Shown here piece by piece: positions 45,114 to 56,163 of a DNA stretch of 64,000 nucleotides (the first letter of the stretch is position 1; each line of letters begins with the position of its first letter). The notes under the pieces were generated by a model, which searched no databases, had not been told where the DNA came from, and was given only the letters and a program-made list of their open reading frames with translations. The translations under genes were made by a program, and so were the position numbers. Source of the stretch: Cephalotus follicularis (lineage: Eukaryota; Streptophyta; Magnoliopsida; Oxalidales; Cephalotaceae); contig BDDD01000541.1 in assembly GCA_001972305.1 (NCBI GenBank), forward strand, positions 213,784 through 277,783, in the 5' to 3' direction.

Positions 45114-46695
45114 ATGGCGAAGAACCCAACTTTTTTCACTCAAATAGATACGACCATCAAAGTTCCTATCCAGATGGGAGATGGAGGTTCGGTTCAATCC
45201 GAAGGGAAAGGCACGGTAGCTATCCAGACGAAGAAGGGGACGAGGTTCATCAATGATGTTCTTTATGTTCCAGATCTAAGTCAAAATCTGCTAAGTGTGC
45301 CCCAAATGATAACGAATAATTATTCTTTATTATTTGAAGGGAGCACTTGTGCAATTTTTGACGCTCAGAAGAAGGAGATAGCGCGTGTCAACATGCAGAA
45401 CAAGACATTCCCTATTAAGTGAAACTACGCCACTGAAAGTTTACTGGTGTCACAGGGTTGGAGTAGATAGTTCACTTTGGCACAAAAGATTTGGGCACTG
45501 CAACATTCAAAGTCTGAAGCTGCTTTCTCAAAAAACCATGGTGAAAAATCTACCCACCATCAGTGATCTCAAAAAGCTGAAGAAGGCACTCTATGGCCTT
45601 AAACAGGCACCGCGAGCTTGGTACAGTAGGATTGACTCCTACTTCAATGATCAAGGCTTTAGGAGGAGTCCAAGTGAGCCCACACTCTATATTAAGGCTC
45701 AGAGGACTACCAGCATTTTCATTGTCTCCTTATATGTTGACGATCTCATCATCACCGGAAGTAACTCCTTGATGATCACAACATTTAAGGAGGACATGAA
45801 AAAAGAATTTGAAATGACAGATCTAGGCTTGATGAGCTATTTTTTGGGCATGGAGATCAGCCAAAGTGATGGCGGCATCTTCATTTGCCAGAAAAAATAT
45901 GCAGAGAATCTTCTCAGAAAATTCAAAATGGAAGATTGCAAAGCTGTCACCACACCACTGGTTCCCAACGAAAAATTGATGAAAGAAGATGGGTCACCCA
46001 GTGCTGATGAGAGACAGTACAGGAGCATGATCGGCAGTTTGTTGTACCTGACAGCAACCCGACCTGACATCATGTTTGCAACAAGCCTACTGTCAAGGTT
46101 TATGCAAAAGTCATCTGAACTGCATTTCACTACTGCCAAAAGGTTACTCAGGTATGTGAAAGGTACCACTGGTTTCGGTATTTTTTACAAAACGTCAAAA
46201 AATGAAGATCTAGTTGGCTACACGGATAGTGATTGGGCTGGATCATTGGATGACATGAAAAGTACATCCGGTTACACATTTTCATTAGGAAATGGTGTGT
46301 TCTCATGGCTATCACAAAAACAAGCAACAGTGGCTCAATCCACCGCTGAAGTAGAGTACATTGCAGCCTGTGCAGCGGCAAATCAAGCAATTTGACTGAG
46401 AAGAATTCTTGCGGAAATGGGTGAAATTCAGCAAAAGTCAACTGAGTTGTATTGTGATAGTAAGTCGACAATTACGATTGCCAAAAATTCAGTCCAATAC
46501 CGCAAAACAAAACACATCCAGATAAAATATCATTTTCTCAGGGAAGCTGAAAGCAATGGTGAAATCAGCTTAATCCACTGCGGCACTGACGAACAAATTG
46601 CAGATATTTTTACTAAAGCACTTCCAAAGACTAAGTTTGAATTTCTGCGGGACAAAATTGGAGTTCGTGGAATGAGTGTCAAGGAGGAGTGTTGA
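45114..46695 (+). pseudogene. Copia pol remnant with integrase deletion
   Basis: A protease-containing frame ends at 45422. An overlapping frame, 45385-46395, fuses pre-integrase to the RT C-terminus and most of RNase H and ends at a TGA. RNase H then continues in the same frame from 46396 to the terminal stop at 46693-46695 (RRILAEMGEI to KEEC). Not functional. Confidence 0.85.
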
Positions 46696-47100
46696 ATTGT
46701 CAACCATTCCACGGTTGGTAGCACACCTACATTGATCACCATATTCAAATGTGGCAGCCCATGTGAAAGGTATGATGATTTTAAATTAAAGTACAATAAA
46801 TTCAATGCATTCAAGTCATGTGAGCTTTTGGATGCCATGAAGGTTGAATGTGATGAACATAGAATTCCATTTGGAATTCTATTGCTCTTATTTTAATGTT
46901 TTACTTGTACTATAAATATGTGCTCTTTGTAAGGAAATTTATAAGGTAGGAAGAGTTTTTCTCCATTAACACTTTTTCATCTCTCCAATTTTCTCATTCT
47001 TTTTCTCAAATTATTTCTTCTATGCAATTCTCTAATTCTTTTTCTTCTCTTAAATTTCTTTCCGCATGAAATACTAAATTAACTTTATACTAATGCACCA
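46690..47100 (+). repeat. 3' LTR of the truncated Copia
   Basis: It starts TGTTGAATTGTC right after the purine tract AAGGAGGAG and runs through a TATA-like region (CTATAAATATG, about 46911) to near TAATGCACCA. With no 5' LTR to compare, the right end is approximate. Confidence 0.6.
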
Positions 47101-47112
47101 ATATATCCAATA

Positions 47113-48394
47113 GGCCTCCTTATTGATTAAGGACTGAAATGAAAATCATGAGGCAAATGACATAATTTGTGCTAAATAATGTATTTTTGCGAAGCTGATA
47201 ATATGTCCATAAAGTAGTTTTCTGCCCATAGTTATATCAAATTTGCAATCAAACTTTGTGAATTGGTCAGACCTGAAGTGTTGATCATGTTGTGACTAAC
47301 TCGTATGCTTTCTTGAAGGCCTCCGAAATGAAGTTGCAGGAAGTAATTAAGCAAACTGATGATGAAATTCAGATTTGTGCCCGTGAACTATTCACGTTGG
47401 TCGATTCAGTTTCAAAGCATAAAGAATATATGGAGTCCGAACTTTCAGAGATGGAGATGAATCTCTCTAGCACTGTCTCAGCTATAGCAGATGCTCACAG
47501 GGGTTTCATGTCAGCACAATATGGCATCAATTTTGGTGCAAGCCATTAATATCTCTTTATATAAAATATACTTATTAATTGAATCCAGTGCAAGTTAGGA
47601 GGTTGTAGTGACATACATGCTAAGAATTGGAGTTAGAGCACATTGAACGAGTAAAAAACGAAAATGTCAACAATGTGTCGATTTGCTCTATGCAATAAAT
47701 AAAGAATTAATCTAAAATATTACTTCAACAAATAGGCAAATAGAGTTCATACCTAATAGGTTTGCACAAATTTGGTGCGTATACGACACCCGTAGACATG
47801 TATGGGGACGGTCTATGAAAAAATTTGAAGATGTTTTGATGAAAAAGAAAGTAAAATAGCTATAGGTTTTTTTTAGAGATAATTTTGTTGCTTATGTATT
47901 AAAATCTTTGGTTGATAATATAATTGTTTAATTTTGAGATGTGCATTATACGTCCATTAAAACAGACTTTTAAATTAATTGTAATTTATCAATCACGGTG
48001 TCTTTTTTGAATCAAAATGAAGTACATAGATTATATAAAGAATGCTAGAGAGATTACATTGAAGACTAGATTCATGAGAAAGGACATTGATGGAATTAAT
48101 TTTCATATTTGCTATTTTCTTGTGCTTTGCGAATAATATTTATGCTGATTTTCCATTGATAGTTGACATTTTGTGCATATAAAACTTTTTATGCTACCTT
48201 TTTAAATTGGCTTTGTCATTAATTTTAACATGTTAGTACCAAAATATATAGGGTTTGTTATTCACGTTAGCTTGAATTGTTAGGTAACCATCATTTTTGT
48301 GTTTGTGCACATAAATATAATCAAGAAAACAAGCTACGCAAAATAAGATATATATTACAGTGCAGTGTAGTACTAAAAGTAGGGATTTTTTTCG
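47113..48394. repeat. Tandem segmental duplication, copy B
   Basis: It repeats 43558-44877, with scattered substitutions and a few indels (for example a 40-50 bp piece missing after exon 4). It carries the orphan NDC80 exon. Confidence 0.9.
47319..47549 (+). pseudogene. NDC80: Duplicated NDC80 terminal exon
   Basis: This is an uninterrupted copy of NDC80 exon 4 (231 nt, 76 codons plus stop) with its acceptor (TTCTTGAAG). It encodes the end of the coiled coil. Differences from 43764-43994 are few and frame-preserving. It has no upstream exons of its own. It could be used only if NDC80 exon 3 spliced over copy A and the Copia remnant, so it is best called a pseudo-exon. Confidence 0.85.
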
Positions 48395-48594
48395 GGAGGC
48401 AGAAGCGGGTGTTTTCCTGTCTCACGGATCGGGACAAAGACGGGGAAAAATATTGCCCCGCAAGACGGGAACGGGAAAAACTCCAATCTCAGAAAGCGGG
48501 GGTCAGGAGTGAGGGAACCATTAGACTGATGGGGTAGTAGAGTCGGAAATGACAAAATATTTGTCCCCTTCTTTCTGTCCCGTTGCCATTCCTA
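48380..48594. mobile_element. Candidate hAT-like GC-rich fragment
   Basis: The stretch starts TAGGGATTTTTTTCGGGAGG and ends CCCGTTGCCATTCCTA, whose complement TAGGAATGGCAACGGG resembles hAT ends like those of the MITE at 20260. No target duplication was found. Only about the first 15 bp persist at the end of duplication copy A. Confidence 0.5.
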
Positions 48595-48797
48595 TTGAGC
48601 AGTCCAAAACCTCTATACACACAAAACACATGAACCCTACGGATATATGTGGATTAAGGAGTAGCATGCTTAGTGTACGTGAATAAACCCAACCAACAAG
48701 TATCATGATCCCATCCAGCCCAATAGAAAATTGAATATTTTAAAGTCCTTAACAGCCAACTAAGCCCAGAAAAAAGGTCTTAAAATCTTCAAAATCA

Positions 48798-48803
48798 GGC
48801 CCA
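48798..48803. promoter_or_regulatory. Site II element upstream of MRT4
   Basis: GGCCCA (complement TGGGCC) lies about 176 bp before the ATG, with further AGCCCA motifs nearby. This motif, together with a telo box, marks plant ribosome-biogenesis and translation genes. Confidence 0.5.
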
Positions 48804-48885
48804 CAATGGACTTAAAGATCCCAGCCCAAAAAGAAATGAACCATACATGAATCCATAGTCTCTCTCCCCTGTTTAAAACCTCTAA

Positions 48886-48894
48886 AAACCCTAA
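48886..48894 (+). promoter_or_regulatory. Telo box upstream of MRT4
   Basis: AAACCCTAA lies 85 bp before the MRT4 ATG, the usual place for this element in plant ribosome-related genes. Confidence 0.6.
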
Positions 48895-48978
48895 AATATA
48901 AAAGAGTAATTCAGAGAGATTTTGCACAGTGAGAGAGAAGCTAAAGTGAAAGCAAAGAGCCGCCATTAATAACTAAAG

Positions 48979-51900
48979 ATGCCAAAGTCGAAGCGTAATA
49001 GACAAGGTATTATATGTGTATAAGTATTTGTATATATATATATATTTTTTGTTATTTATTTGTTGAAGGATTTATTGATTTTGTGTTTGGTGTATAAAAT
49101 ATTGTTGCAGTTACTATAACGAAGACGAAGAAGAAGGGAAAGGAACACAAAGAAGTGATAGTGAACTCTATAAGGGAGGCCGTTGAGAATTTCAATTCTG
49201 TTTTTGTTTTCTCTTTTGAGAATATGAGGAATCTCAAATTCAAGGAGTTTAGAGAACAGCTAAAACCTAGCAGGTAAATTATTTTTGAAAGAAAATTTTA
49301 GATAGTTAAAAGTTATATTAAGGTTATAGATTCGTTTTAACTGAGGCTTATTTTGTTAAGTCTTAGATTTTAATTGCAAAGTAATTGAAAAGATAAGTTT
49401 TTGATGATTCCTAGTGCTAAGTGAGAAAAAAACATTACTGTCTTTGTAGTTGCATTTATTCCATTTGGGGCTTCTAAATATCTAATAGTTTAGTGTGCAT
49501 GTAATATAATTTATGTGCTGAAATGGCCGAAACATTATTTCGTATTGATTGAGACCTACGCTCTTACAAATTTCTCAAATTGGTCCTTTTTTTGTATTTT
49601 TTTCATTTACTTAGCGATTCGATCTGTTATTTATCGTTCATGGCCTCCTTCCATTTAGCTGCATTTCTGGCTGGAGATATGCTACTGATTGTCTTGTTAG
49701 CGGGGAAAATGTAATTTTAGGGACATTTAGAATAATTTAGGACTGAATGGGTACAACATGAAGTTTGAAGATGGTAAAAGTTCATTTATTAAACTGAATC
49801 TTCCCATTTGAATTCTATATAGACTACCAATTATGTGTTATGTTTCACAATCACGAGAATAAGAGCTTGATATATTTGAGTGGTCTATTATTTTGTTACA
49901 ATTTTGACAGGTTCTTCCTAGGATCAAACAAAGTAATGCAGGTTGCTTTAGGTCGATCTGCTTCTGATGAGATCAGACCGAGCATTCACAAAGTTTCTAA
50001 AGTATGGCTGTTTCTTTATGAAGCCAATAATTTCAAATTATCTTTATTAGTGTGGTGTCATTTTGGTTTTAATGTTTAAATATTTTTTCTCCAGCTTCTG
50101 CGGGGAGATTCTGGACTTTTTCTTACCAATATGTCAAAAGAAGAGGTTGAGAGGTAATTCTCAGACTTATTCTGTCATGAATTGATTTGTTATACTCCTT
50201 TTTGCTGTTGATATAACATTATAAAGAACTATTATTTATTAATTAAGAACTGAATATTGGGATGTGGTTGGTGAATCTTGCTTTGATTTGTTTAAATGGA
50301 TGGAGAATTGTTGTAGAAACTTAAGGTGCTCATCTTTACTGTCTTTTCCAGGCCGATGGGTTCCAAAATCTATTTTTTTAAACTCATAAATAGTATTGGT
50401 TTTTATATAGGTCCCATCAATATGTCATTAATTTTGTGCTACCCTCAAAAACTCATTAATTTTGTGCTTATTGATTGTTAGATGGCAAATAGAAAATATG
50501 TTGTGTTCTCTATAGCTTATGATTCTGGATTAGATTTGCTTTTAGCATTGGACTTTTATTGCCGGTCTTTCCATCTTGTAAATTTAATCTATTGTTTCTT
50601 TTTTTCTTGTCATTTTGCAGCTTATTTAATAAATATGAAGACTATGACTTTGCAAGGACGGGAAGCATTGCAACTGAAAAGGTATGTGGAGAACTTGTAC
50701 CTGCTGTCTTGTTTGCTAATTAATAAGAAAACAAACAATCTATAATTATTTGGTATCATACTTGTTAGCAGGTTTAGGTTAAATATATCATTGATATCCT
50801 TAAAATGTTTGTTCTGCAGAAGGAAAATCTAAAATCTAAAATTTCGGTCTTTATATTATATAAATACTGTATTTAATGCTGATTATTGTAAAGTAGCCGC
50901 CCCGCCGCCAGCATAGTAAATTACTATTCCAAACACTATTCTAACAAACTCCTATAAATAGGAATGTAATGGTAAGAAGAAATTAAGGAATTCATAATAA
51001 GAAATCTCTTATTCTCTCTTACTTTCTCTCTCAATTTCTCTCTAGTGTAATTTTCTTTTGTGAGTTAATATTTCCAGAAGTTTATAACACGTTATCAGCA
51101 CAAGTCTCTATCCAACTGAGATTTGAGGTAATTTGAGTTAGTTTTTCAAATATACATATACATATATATACATACATTTATTTATTATGTTTAAATGACA
51201 TTTATTTTTATCTTTTGATTCAGTATAGAAATGGCAAACATTGAGAATCGGAAATTCATTGCCCTTGATATCTCTGGAAAGAATTATCTATCTTGGGTAC
51301 TTGATGTGAAACTGCATTTAAGTGCTAAGAAATTAAGGCACACAATTGAGGAAGAAAATGCAGCCACAAATGAGGAACGCGCCACTGCATTAATTTTCTT
51401 AAGGCATCATATTGATGATGACCTGAAATATGAGTATTTAACTGTTGAAAATCCACTTGAATTGTGGCAAAACCTAAATGATAAGTTTGAGCACTTGAAA
51501 GCTGTTGTACTGCCAAAGGCAATGAATGATTGGGCACAGCTAAGATTTCAGGATTTCAAAACAGTTTCGGAATATAATTCCACGTTGTTCAAAATTGTAT
51601 CACAATTGAAAATGTGTGGTGAAGTTATCACCGAGGATATGTTGCTAGAGAAAACATATCGAACATTTCATGCATCCAATGTGTTACTGCAACAACAGTA
51701 TAGGTTGCACGGCTTCAAAAAGTATCGTGAACTGATTGGATCTCTTCTTATTGCGGAGCAAAATAATGAGTTACTCCTGCAAAATCATATCAGTCGTCCC
51801 ACTGGTTCAGTCCCTTTACCAGGGGTAAATGCAACCTCGTCAAACTTTAGAGGACGAGGAAGAGGGCGTGGACGAGGACGTGGCAATGGAAGAAATCAAA

Positions 51901-53861
51901 ATTTCTTGGGGCCACGCAATAATAACAGCATGAAATGGCAAAATCCTGATACAGAACAACGTTAAAAGTGGCGTAATCCTGGACAATCCAGTAATGGTGA
52001 ACAATCCAGTAATACTGGACAAGGGCAAATTAAAAGGGGAAATTGCCATCAATGTGGAAGGGAAGGTCATTGGCACCGTGCTTGTCGCATAGCGAAGCAT
52101 TGGGTAGACTTGTACCAAGCTTCTCTAAATGAGAAAGGAAAACAAATTGAAACAAATTTTATCGGTCATAGTAATCCTCTGGAAAATACACAAACAAACT
52201 TTGTTTCAATGGGTATAACGCATTTGGACATTGATGATTTCTTAACTGATCCAAATGAGAAAATGGACCAAGTAATTGCCGATGAAGACTTCCATCTCGG
52301 TTGATATTGTATTAATGTTTATCACTTTTGCATAAAGTGCTTATAAATGTAAAATAGTTATATTTATTAATAACATTTGTGTTTTTATCTATAGATCATC
52401 ATACAATGGATATTGGAGATATATGCATAGCTGACAGTGCAACAACACATACAATACTTCAGAGTGCAAAATACTTTTCACATTTAACAAAAGCATTGTG
52501 TAAAGATCATTCTATTTTGTGTTGCTTTTAAGCTCTAGAACCGCATTTTAAAACATTTCTGATCAGCATCCATTCGCAATAAGCGTTGTGTATCTTAAAT
52601 TGAATTCATCACTTTAATATGCTTTCAAATTTTTCAGGTGGAACTTCTAGAAGGTCCTCTGGAACAGTTCACACATGAAATGGAGCCTCTTTTGCGCAAG
52701 CAAGGGATGCCTGTTCGGTTAAATAAAGGTGTGTTATTCTGCTGACTTCTACCCCTTGTGTATGCACATATGAAAAAGCTGGGTACCAAATAATTTTATT
52801 CATGTTGTGCAGGTGTGGTTGAACTTGTTGCAGATTTTGTTGTTTGTGAAGAGGGCAAGCCTTTGTCACCAGAGTCAGCTCGCATCCTGGTTTGTTATGC
52901 ACATCTTGACAACCAAGCTATAATATTGTGAAACAAGCTATACTAATGTGAAATTCTTTTTCAATTTATTTATGTTATAATTGTTAATTCTTCTAAGTGT
53001 TGTTTCTTGAGCTCATGATTACACGCTCATCCATGATAACATAATGTGGTATACAGTTGACCACTAGAGTCAGGTCACCCAACAATCTGCGACATCTAGA
53101 GGCATTTTATTTATTCATTATTCTTCGGTGTGAAAATTTTATATAGGGTTAAATCCAATTTTGACCCCTGAACTTTACACATTGTGTCTCGTTGGTCTCC
53201 GAATTTTTTTTTTATCAAATTTGCCCTCAAACTCTTTTCCGTTCATCACCTTTGTCTTCCGTCAAATTTTTCGTCCAAAATCACCGTTAAGTGACACGTG
53301 GGAGGGTCACGTGTCACTTAACAGTGATTTTGCCTGCCACGTGTCATTTAACGGCGATTTTGGACGGAAAATTTGACGGAAGACAAAGGTGATGAACGGA
53401 AAAGAGTTTTGGGGCAACTTTGATACGAAAAAAAGTTTGGGGGCCAACGAGACACAACGTGTAAAGTTCAAGGGGCAAAAATGAACTTATCCCTTTTATA
53501 TATTACATGAGACTGCAAGTTTATTTTAAGCTTCCAGGAGTGTGCTAGCTTGTTTCCTAACAGGAAGTGTACTGAATTAATCCAGTTAGGGCACATTGAA
53601 CTTGTTTTTTGAGACTCCCCACCCCCAACAATATATTCGGAGATTGTATGTTTTGCTGCTATGATTTCGTTTAATCATGGTTCAATGTTACTTACATCTT
53701 CTCGTGTAAGAGATTCCGATATGTGAATGACCATTTACCCTTTACAGCGTTTGTTGGGGATTAAGATGGCTACATTCCGGCTTCACTTAGTCTGCAGATG
53801 GAGCCCTGAGGACTTTGAACTCTATAAAGAACTAGATTACTCAGATATTGATTCCGCTTAA
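48979..53861 (+). CDS. MRT4: MRT4/MRTO4 ribosome assembly factor (8 exons)
   Basis: MRT4 is the nucleolar P0-like factor that holds the stalk site on pre-60S particles until P0 replaces it. Exons: 48979-49006, 49111-49273, 49911-50001, 50095-50153, 50621-50681, 52638-52728, 52813-52889, 53748-53861; total 684 nt, 227 residues, all junctions GT-AG and in frame. The start MPKSKRNRQ with the basic KTKKKGKEHKE region is characteristic, then the L10/P0-like domain (SFENMRNLKFKEFR, FLGSNKVMQVALG, TGLFLTN-like region) and the MRT4-type insertion (LEQFTHEMEPLLRKQGMP), ending in an acidic tail. Telo box and site II motifs fit its role. Intron 5 holds a Copia fragment and intron 7 a MITE; the exons look intact. 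Confidence 0.95.
50884..51089 (+). repeat. LTR of the Copia fragment in MRT4 intron 5
   Basis: It is about 206 bp, starts TATTGTAAAG and ends TTTATAACA. It aligns with 944-1177 with one internal gap and an unrelated GC-rich patch (GCCGCCCCGCCGCC) near its start. Confidence 0.85.
51231..52299 (+). pseudogene. gag of the Copia fragment in MRT4 intron 5
   Basis: Open for 244 codons (to 51965) through the UBN2 Gag domain and an Arg/Gly-rich RGRGRGRGRG stretch. One stop (51963-51965) precedes a good zinc knuckle (CHQCGREGHWHRAC, about 52045-52090) and the conserved Gag end DEDFHLG. It is better preserved than the copy at 1944. Confidence 0.85.
53137..53145. repeat. Target-site duplication (left) of the Mutator-like MITE
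   Basis: TTTTATATA occurs here and exactly again at 53494-53502. Confidence 0.85.
53146..53493. mobile_element. Mutator-like foldback MITE in MRT4 intron 7
   Basis: This 348-bp element has very long terminal inverted repeats: GGGTTAAATCC...CCCCTGAACTTTACAC at the left is matched inversely by GTGTAAAGTTCAAGGGG...CTTATCCC at the right, and complementarity continues for most of each arm. A 9-bp perfect target duplication fits the Mutator group. The centre holds two CACGTG-containing motifs. It codes for nothing. Confidence 0.9.
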
Positions 53862-56163
53862 AGGGTTGATTCGTGATGCATCAATATATCACGGTTTATA
53901 GGACAGATGATCATTGTCGAGCCAACATAAAACACTGATTTGCTCCATCAAAAAAGTACCTGAACCATGGTTCTTGCTAGTAGTACAAAGCAGGGCAGCA
54001 CCGATGATGCAGGCGGTTTCTAACTTATGTTTGGACCTAAGTAGCTAGTGGAATCTATTATTTTCAGTGTTGTCTGTATGCCGTTGCATTGAGTCTTGGT
54101 TTGCATTTGTTTTGAGTTGATACTCTCAATTTTGTTCCCTGGGTATATCTGAAAATGTGTACAACTGCATATGCTCTAATTCATTGTTTTTCTTTTTAAA
54201 ATTCAGATTGGCCTTCCGGATCTTATCAAAAAAAAAATGTTGGGATAAAATTCATATTGGCCTTCTTCATCTTATACAAAGGGCTTGACAGTCAATTTTT
54301 TTTTTTTAACAAGAGCGGGAAAAAAATCTTGTATTTGATTAATATGTAAAAATACACGTGAAGAGTTACTTATTATTTCATATTATAATTATCTATTATT
54401 TCATATCCTTTTACTTATCAACTTTAGTAATGAACTATATATGATGTATTTTATATGAATGAAAAACTTTGAGTGACTAAATGTTAAATCTCTTACATTA
54501 TCTTTGGATGGAAAGATTCTAAGAGACAAAAAGAAAGATAATAATAAATGAGTGTTATCTGTTTTAATCTTAATCAGAATATTTTTTATTATTAGATTTA
54601 TTTTAAAAAGGGCAGTGTAAACGATTGCTTTACATCCCAAAATAGCATGAAAGAATTCTATATTGATTTAGAAACACCGTCAATGATTTTTTTCATGCTA
54701 TTTTGTGCGTGTGAGATTCCCAAAAGATTTTTTAAACCTTTTAAAAAGTTTCATTATGGAATATTTATCGTCTAAGAGAAAATAGATGCATTCCAAGTAA
54801 GTTTAATATTTTATTTCTTATCTAAACAAACATAAATATGGATATATTATCGACTATTTTAATTTCTCCCTAAAACATGTAATTTTTATTACTATTTATC
54901 TATTGGTATTAATATTATCCTTTCTTCTTTCTCACTTAAACTCTCAAATTAACAAATTAAAGTGTTGCTTCAATGTGATGTAATATACTTGTTCATATAT
55001 GAATGATTCAGTTTTTTTTTTACTTTTTTTTAATTGAATGCAATATATAAATTCTATTGGTTTAAAAATGGATATGCATAATTTGTTTGGATAAACATAA
55101 AAATTGGTTCTATCATACCCTTAGGGACAGGACGATCATGGTTACTTATGAAAATTAGCAAGAAAAATAAAGTATCGTAAAACTTACTAGTTACAGAAAA
55201 TATTTATAAAAAAAAAAACCTACTAAGATGTCCTGGGGTTTAAAAAAACAAAAATTAGAAAAATTATATAAAATACTAAAGGGCCTTAAAACTTTTAATA
55301 CTTAGGATATCATGTCCTATTTTTTGAATGGGACATCATAGTAGCACCCAAAACATCAAATTCATTTGATTCTAACCATTTGATATAATAATGGAAGTGT
55401 GAATAATGCTATAAATACCAACTAAAAAAAACGTAATTAACAGCAACTGTTGAAATTATGATATATCATACTTTTTAATTCAATTCAATAATGACTCCCT
55501 CATATTTTTTTAATCCAAGTTATAATTACTGTAGTCTTTTAGTTGTTGTCTATAACATTACTTTGGAAATATATATCCGACGACAACGTCTTTAGAATTC
55601 AATAAATATCACGTAGACCAGCCAAAATATTAAAATCACAAAAGCCAAATATATGTAAGCCAAGGATAATGTTTTTAAAATTCGATGAATCTCACGTAAT
55701 ACTCACCAAAATATCAAAATCACAAAAGCCGAATATATATGGACATCCCTTGTACTTAAATTATTTTTGAAGACATAACTATGCTAGCTTGACCAACGTT
55801 TGTTTCGATACTAATAGTTGATTGGTTTACATTGCCTACGTTTCATTCAGAGGTTCATATTGGCAAAATTGTCTGATCATGATTCACCATATCTCAAAAG
55901 AATTGGAATCAACGTTAGTATAAGAAAACAAAGTTTAACAAATTAAAAAAAAAAAAAAAAAAAAGATCTTTCAAACATGACTAATTAATTTGGCATTTCT
56001 ATATTACAAATTCTCCAACAAGAGCACCTAATTGTCTTCTCATAAAATTGAAACGTCAAGTTTTGAAAACTCTAGATTGAAATGATGATCCTATAGCTAC
56101 AAGCTGACAATTGTTCCACAATTTTCTGTTTACAAAAACACATGAATGTAATCATCAACATGA
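53862..56163. other. Intergenic region between MRT4 and the PP2C gene
   Basis: 2.3 kb of AT-rich sequence with no supported gene. It holds two small imperfect duplications: an ATTGGCCTTC-centred unit near 54199 and 54249, and a unit containing CAAAATAT(T/C)AAAATCACAAAAGCC near 55620 and 55700. An A-run lies near 55945. The first few hundred bases are MRT4 3' UTR and the last about 150 bp PP2C 3' UTR. Confidence 0.5.

Larger units (their letters stand above)
44878..47112 (+). mobile_element. Truncated, internally deleted Copia retrotransposon between the NDC80 duplicates
   Basis: The element has no 5' LTR and begins inside gag. It shows a good CCHC knuckle (CKNCKKFGHTDQTC, about 44960), then protease (WLIDSGCTNH), a pre-integrase region (LWHKRFGH), a jump straight to mid-RT (KKALYGLKQAPRAW, junction near 45575), YVDD at 45733-45744, RNase H, stop at 46693-46695, polypurine tract AAGGAGGAG and a 3' LTR from 46690. 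Integrase and the first part of RT are deleted. Its protease and knuckle differ from Copia element 1, so it is another family. Its edges coincide with the duplication boundaries. Confidence 0.9.
50884..52495 (+). mobile_element. 5' fragment of a Copia element in MRT4 intron 5
   Basis: This fragment is homologous to the left part of Copia element 1: an LTR (50884-51089), the same primer region, a short leader without the SINE-like piece, gag, the putative gag-pol intron (52300-52394) and the first about 35 codons of pol. Homology ends near 52495, and ordinary intron sequence follows without a 3' LTR. It is in the sense orientation of MRT4, so its promoter and splice signals could act in the host transcript. 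Confidence 0.9.

Noticed and set aside
44878..47112. The Copia between the NDC80 copies as a third member of the family at 944
   Set aside because: Protease (DSGC versus DSA), zinc knuckle, RT and LTR sequences differ clearly, so it is a separate Copia family.
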